64,000 nt of DNA from CBDCFV01 sp963664625 (GTDB taxonomy: Bacteria; Chloroflexota; Dehalococcoidia; Lucifugimonadales; UBA3495): positions 3,038,001 through 3,102,000 of the forward strand of contig OY761541.1 in NCBI GenBank assembly GCA_963664625.1. The letters are read 5' to 3'. Both the position numbers and the translations under genes were made by a program. The notes below the pieces were generated by a model. That model did not search any database and was not told where the DNA came from. It was given only the letters and a program-made list of their open reading frames with translations. Positions 60,925 through 64,000 of this stretch are shown here, piece by piece; position 1 is the first letter of the stretch, and each line of letters begins with the position of its first letter.

Positions 60925-62364
60925 ATGAACCGCGGCCCCAGAATCCGTGAAACCGTTATCCGCCAGACTCGGGCCAGCGAGGTAGAGCCAACTCCCGTTC
61001 AGTCGCCCCCTGTCCGCAGGCCTCAAAGGTTTTCCAACCCTTCAAACCTTCTGCTGCTGGGCTTCCTCCTGTTAATCATCATCGGCGGGTTGTCGTTGGC
61101 GACGCCGTTAGCCAGCAACGGCTCGGGATTCACATCGCTGGAAGTAGCTTTCTTCACATCCGTCTCCGCCGCCACCGTCACCGGGCACACCATGGTGAAT
61201 ACCTCCACCCATTGGAGTTACTTTGGTCAAGCGATAATTTTTCTGCTGATGTTGGTGGGCGGCTTGGGTTTCATGGCCGTCGCCACCTTCCTTCTCGCCC
61301 TTATCGGTCAACGGTCTACCTTGCCTGAACGGTTAGTGATGCGGGACGCGGTGGGCACGCACCGGATGGAAGGGCTCCGCAGGATCAGTCGCAATGTCGT
61401 CATCGTGGTCTTTCTCATCTATGTCTTGGGTGCCGCGATAATCTTTTGGCGCATCGATGGTATCGACGGCATGGGGCTGGGCGATTCGTTGTGGCAATCG
61501 GCCTTTTTGTCGGTTTCGTCCTTCAATAACGCGGGGTTTTCGATTTTACCCGAATCTCCCGCAGGCAGCGGGTTGGCCCGATTGTCCTCCATGTGGTCGG
61601 TGTTGGGATTCATGACCGTCCTCATGGTGCTGGGGGGCATCGGATGGACGGTATTAGTGGATGTTTACCGGAACCGCAGGTTCGCCCGTTTCAGCTTGGA
61701 TACCAAGCTGGTCATAGTGACCAGCCTGTTTCTTTGGGCTATGGGCGCCGGGGTTTTCTTTCTGGCCGAATATGGGCGCATGGAGACGCTGGGGAGCCTC
61801 ACTTTCGGCGATAAAGTGGTTTCGGCCGTCTTTCACTCGGTCAGCGGGAGAACGGCGGGATTCACTGCGGTAGACTTCGGTCTGCTGGACGACTTCACCA
61901 AGCTGACCTTCATTCCCCTGATGTTCATTGGCGGGGCCGCCGGATCGGTTGCGGGTGGAATAAAGGTGACCACAGTGGCCGTCGTTATCGCCGCAGTCCT
62001 GTCGTCCATCCGAGGCCGATCGGAGGCTGAGGCGTTTGGCCGGGAAATCGCTCACTTCCAAGTGTTGCGGGCACTTACCGTGGCGGCTTTGGGGCTGGGT
62101 TTCATCATGGTGGCAACCCCGACGTTGACCCTGACAGACCCGGGCATCAAGTTCATCGATCTGTTTTTTGACACCGTGTCCGCGTTCGGTACCAACGGCG
62201 CTTCCACTGGCATCGTCCCAGACCTGAGCACTGCCGGCAGCGCAATCTTTATGATAAGTATGCTGATCGGAAGGCTGGGTCCCCTCTCTTTGGCGCTGGC
62301 CCTCGCGCCGCGTGAGGAGACTACCGTGTACCGTTACGTAAGGGAAAGGGTTAAAATAGGGTGA
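60925..62364 (+). CDS. ktrB: Ktr/Trk-type potassium uptake membrane subunit
   Basis: A 479-residue potassium translocator of the TrkH/KtrB type. A polar N-terminal tail of about 45 residues is followed by eight to ten helices with four selectivity-filter regions, for example SVSAATVTGHTMVNT, VSSFNNAGFSILPE, SVSGRTAGFTAVDFG and VSAFGTNGASTGIVP. The conserved glycines are present. GGAGG sits 11 bases before the ATG and six before an in-frame TTG (60919), which is a good alternative start. Works with the KtrA-like gene 128 bases downstream. Confidence 0.9.
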   Translation: MNRGPRIRETVIRQTRASEVEPTPVQSPPVRRPQRFSNPSNLLLLGFLLLIIIGGLSLATPLASNGSGFTSLEVAFFTSVSAATVTGHTMVNTSTHWSYFGQAIIFLLMLVGGLGFMAVATFLLALIGQRSTLPERLVMRDAVGTHRMEGLRRISRNVVIVVFLIYVLGAAIIFWRIDGIDGMGLGDSLWQSAFLSVSSFNNAGFSILPESPAGSGLARLSSMWSVLGFMTVLMVLGGIGWTVLVDVYRNRRFARFSLDTKLVIVTSLFLWAMGAGVFFLAEYGRMETLGSLTFGDKVVSAVFHSVSGRTAGFTAVDFGLLDDFTKLTFIPLMFIGGAAGSVAGGIKVTTVAVVIAAVLSSIRGRSEAEAFGREIAHFQVLRALTVAALGLGFIMVATPTLTLTDPGIKFIDLFFDTVSAFGTNGASTGIVPDLSTAGSAIFMISMLIGRLGPLSLALALAPREETTVYRYVRERVKIG

Positions 62365-62402
62365 CCGGACCCCCTTACCCCGTCTTTCCTGACCCTTTTC
62401 CC

Positions 62403-62426
62403 GTGGTTCCCGCGAAGGCGGAAACC
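62403..62426 (+). repeat. Degenerate palindromic repeat between ktrB and ktrA
   Basis: GGTTCCCGCGAAGGCGGAAA followed by CC: same stem with the outer A/T pair changed to compensating G/C-side bases (GGTTCC against GGAAACC), so pairing is mostly kept. Confidence 0.6.
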
Positions 62427-62492
62427 ATGCCAGGGGCGGGAGGCGGGAAGCCGGGCCGGTGGCAAGCTGCGAAGAGTGTACGGAGGCTGGCG

Positions 62493-63203
62493 GTGAAAAA
62501 ACAAGTGTGTGTGATCGGCTTGGGACGGTTCGGTTCCACCGTGGCTACGGAGTTATACCAGTCGGGACACGACGTCCTGGCCATTGATGTCGACGACGCC
62601 AAGATACAGGACATGCTGGGCCACGTGACCTACGCTGTAAGGGCCGACGCTTCCAATGAATCGGTGCTGAGGGAGCTGGACGTAGCGGACTTCGACGTGG
62701 CGGTGGTGGCATTGGGAAACGACAACATCCAAGCAAGTGTTCTGATGACTTCACTGCTGAAGAGCCTGGGCGTCCCTTTCGTCATTGCCAGGGCTACGGG
62801 TGAGCGTCACGGCGACGTGCTGGAGCGAGTGGGCGCGGACAAGGTGGTGCACCCGGAAATGGAAAGCGCCGTAAGGGTAGCCCACATGGGATTTGACAAC
62901 GGCGTGATAGACTACATGCCCATCGTTCCCAATTGCGGTATAACGAAGGTGCACCCGCCAGAGGAGATGTTCCAGCACACTCTGGAAGAGGTGGGGCTTG
63001 GCGGAGGATCGCGCCAGAAGTACGACATTCACGTCATCGCTATCCGCAGGGGCCGCAGCTACGTCGTGAATCCGGCCAAGGACGAACAAATAAAGCCCGG
63101 TGATCTGTTATTCGTAGCCGGCGCCAACGAACAAGTCGGGCATCTTTACGATCTCGGCAAAGAACTACCGCCGCCGGTGGCTGCCTCAACCAGGCCGTCG
63201 TAG
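62493..63203 (+). CDS. ktrA: KtrA/TrkA-type regulatory subunit (RCK domain)
   Basis: A 236-residue cytosolic gating subunit. The RCK-N domain starts KKQVCVIGLGRFGSTVATEL with the nucleotide-binding GxGxxG and the acidic end of strand 2 in VLAIDVDDAKI. VADFDVAVVALGNDNIQAS lies near 66. The RCK-C domain (about 140-225) includes GRSYVVNPAKDEQIKPGDLL. Binds ATP/ADP or NAD(H) to control KtrB. The start is GTG with GGAGG six bases upstream; the open frame before it crosses a repeat and is not coding. Confidence 0.92.
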   Translation: MKKQVCVIGLGRFGSTVATELYQSGHDVLAIDVDDAKIQDMLGHVTYAVRADASNESVLRELDVADFDVAVVALGNDNIQASVLMTSLLKSLGVPFVIARATGERHGDVLERVGADKVVHPEMESAVRVAHMGFDNGVIDYMPIVPNCGITKVHPPEEMFQHTLEEVGLGGGSRQKYDIHVIAIRRGRSYVVNPAKDEQIKPGDLLFVAGANEQVGHLYDLGKELPPPVAASTRPS

Positions 63204-63301
63204 TAAAGCATCCTCTTTTCCGCTTCCAATGCTCCGGTCCAGGACAGTGGGGGTCAAGATAAAGAGTAGGTCCGGTTGGGAAGCGCCATGTCATTTCTGC
63301 C

Positions 63302-63330
63302 TTGAAATCGCGGAATTCAATGTATATAAT
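63302..63330 (+). promoter_or_regulatory. Promoter of the universal stress protein gene
   Basis: TTGAAA (63302-63307) and perfect TATAAT (63325-63330), 17 bases apart, about 45 bases before the TTG start. Confidence 0.65.
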
Positions 63331-63378
63331 TCGGCTTTGGCATGGTTGTTTTATGTCTCGCCAACGTAAGGAGGCTCC

Positions 63379-63837
63379 TTGTCCGGCGAATGCGTAGATG
63401 CCAAGTTCATACTGGTTCCGGTGACAGGAGAGGCTCATAGCGATGATGCTTTTCGCCGCGCTTGTCGAATGGCGCGGCAGTCCAAAGCCCATCTGCACGC
63501 CGTTCACGTCATTGAAGTTCCGATGGACCGTCCCTTGGAATACGAAGACGCTGAAGCAACTGACAGGAGCGAAAAGATACTGGCTCGAATGGAGGCCATA
63601 GCGTCTTCCGAGAAGTACAAGCACCTGCACGCGCGTTCGTTGAGGGCCAGGCACGCGGGACCGGCCGTCGTTCTGGAGGCCGAGGACCGTAACATGGATG
63701 CCGTAATATTGAGCGTTCCCTACAAGCGACGGTTCGGATCTTGCAGCATGGGTGCGACAGCCAGTTACGTCTTCGATAATGCTCCTTGCCGTGTTATCCT
63801 CTGGCGGGAACCCACCCCTGTTATTGCTGCATCCTGA
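63379..63837 (+). CDS. Universal stress protein family (UspA)
   Basis: A 152-residue Usp-fold protein. KFILVPVTGEAHSDDAFRRA forms strand 1 and the loop; HLHAVHVIEVPMDRPLEY follows. The C-terminal half contains DAVILSVPYKRRFGSCSMGA then TASYVFDNAPCRVILW, close to the ATP-binding G-2x-G-9x-G(S/T) pattern. TTG start with AAGGAGG five bases upstream. Sits between two potassium-channel regulatory genes, and Usp domains often accompany such transporters. Confidence 0.87.
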   Translation: MSGECVDAKFILVPVTGEAHSDDAFRRACRMARQSKAHLHAVHVIEVPMDRPLEYEDAEATDRSEKILARMEAIASSEKYKHLHARSLRARHAGPAVVLEAEDRNMDAVILSVPYKRRFGSCSMGATASYVFDNAPCRVILWREPTPVIAAS

Positions 63838-63851
63838 GCATCCGGCTAAAT

Positions 63852-64000
63852 GCGGGCGCTGATACTGGGATGTGACCGGTTGACCGCCATTTTGGCTACT
63901 GCATTGGCGTCGGCCGGTAATCAGGTTACCGTTTTATCCCAGGACCGGGACTGCTTGGAAAGACTGGCCGAAGAGCCCGGCATTACTCCCATATTGACCA
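63852..64000 (+). CDS. N-terminus of a second TrkA/RCK-type NAD-binding protein (cut by window end)
   Basis: The visible 49 codons read MRALILGCDRLTAILATALA followed by SAGNQVTVLSQDRDCLERLA. This is a Rossmann first strand with a loop related to GxGxxG (GCDRLT) and an acidic/polar end of strand 2, as in TrkA-N domains. It starts 14 bases after the Usp stop, so the two are likely in one operon. The rest lies outside the window. Confidence 0.7.

Noticed and set aside
7492..62426. CRISPR array from the recurring palindrome
   Set aside because: Copies are kilobases apart, in both orientations, without regular spacers or cas genes.
62361..62492. Longer N-terminus for KtrA
   Set aside because: The extension is translated repeat and Pro/Gly-rich sequence; GGAGG lies correctly before the GTG at 62493.

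Overview
This is a GC-rich bacterial chromosome segment dominated by oxidative and hydrolytic catabolism genes. Gene content points to Chloroflexota, most likely the SAR202 / Dehalococcoidia side. It has molybdenum-hydroxylase large subunits, a luciferase-like flavin monooxygenase plus a flavin reductase, a deazaflavin (F420)-type nitroreductase, two hydantoinase-like amidohydrolases, an acetamidase, many alpha/beta hydrolases and MFS carriers, and frequent TTG/GTG starts. This placement is inference from content; no rRNA or tRNA gene is visible in the window.

Layout. 0-2.5 kb: molybdenum cofactor cytidylyltransferase and XdhC, the maturation pair for the two Mo hydroxylases found later. 2.6-6 kb: a class-I amidotransferase-type hydrolase and gyrA. 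6-28 kb: an accessory catabolic stretch (hydrolases, flavin reductase, B12-type binding protein, three MFS carriers, HpaI-type aldolase, FAD oxidoreductase, two VOC proteins, CocE hydrolase, hydantoinase, luciferase-like monooxygenase, Mo hydroxylase), with two surface beta-propeller lipoproteins and a small RTX-repeat protein.

29.4-35.6 kb is the most unusual region, a zinc-homeostasis island. It holds a Fur/Zur-type regulator, a perfect 7-1-7 operator, and a single lipoprotein in which an AztD-like zinc metallochaperone beta-propeller is inserted into the His-rich loop of an AztC/ZnuA zinc-binding protein. Next come a partial duplicate of a COG0523 GTPase gene joined to a scrap of an ABC ATPase, then the intact COG0523 GTPase overlapping a WD40 protein, then a gutted second copy of the zinc-binding lipoprotein. 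The ABC ATPase and permease expected with such a binding protein are absent, apart from the 38-codon scrap.

35.6-44.9 kb: a SelA-like PLP enzyme, acetamidase, a 2-oxoacid dehydrogenase E1alpha-E1beta-E2 set (no E3), a Nudix hydrolase, an F420-type nitroreductase and a ParD/ParE toxin-antitoxin pair. 45-49.4 kb: a very large Lhr-type helicase carrying a repeat element within its reading frame. 49.4-57 kb (mostly minus strand): TlpA-CcdA thiol redox pair, a second Mo hydroxylase next to a second hydantoinase, and alpha/beta hydrolases. 57-64 kb: an acetyl-xylan-esterase-like hydrolase, leuS, and a Ktr potassium-uptake set with a universal stress protein.

A dispersed palindromic repeat (20-bp core ATTCCCGCGAAGGCGGGAAT) occurs about ten times in whole or degenerate form. 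Some copies sit within longer units that have terminal inverted repeats, so it behaves like a MITE. Several good sigma70-type promoters (TTGnnn-17-TAnnnT) can be read directly.
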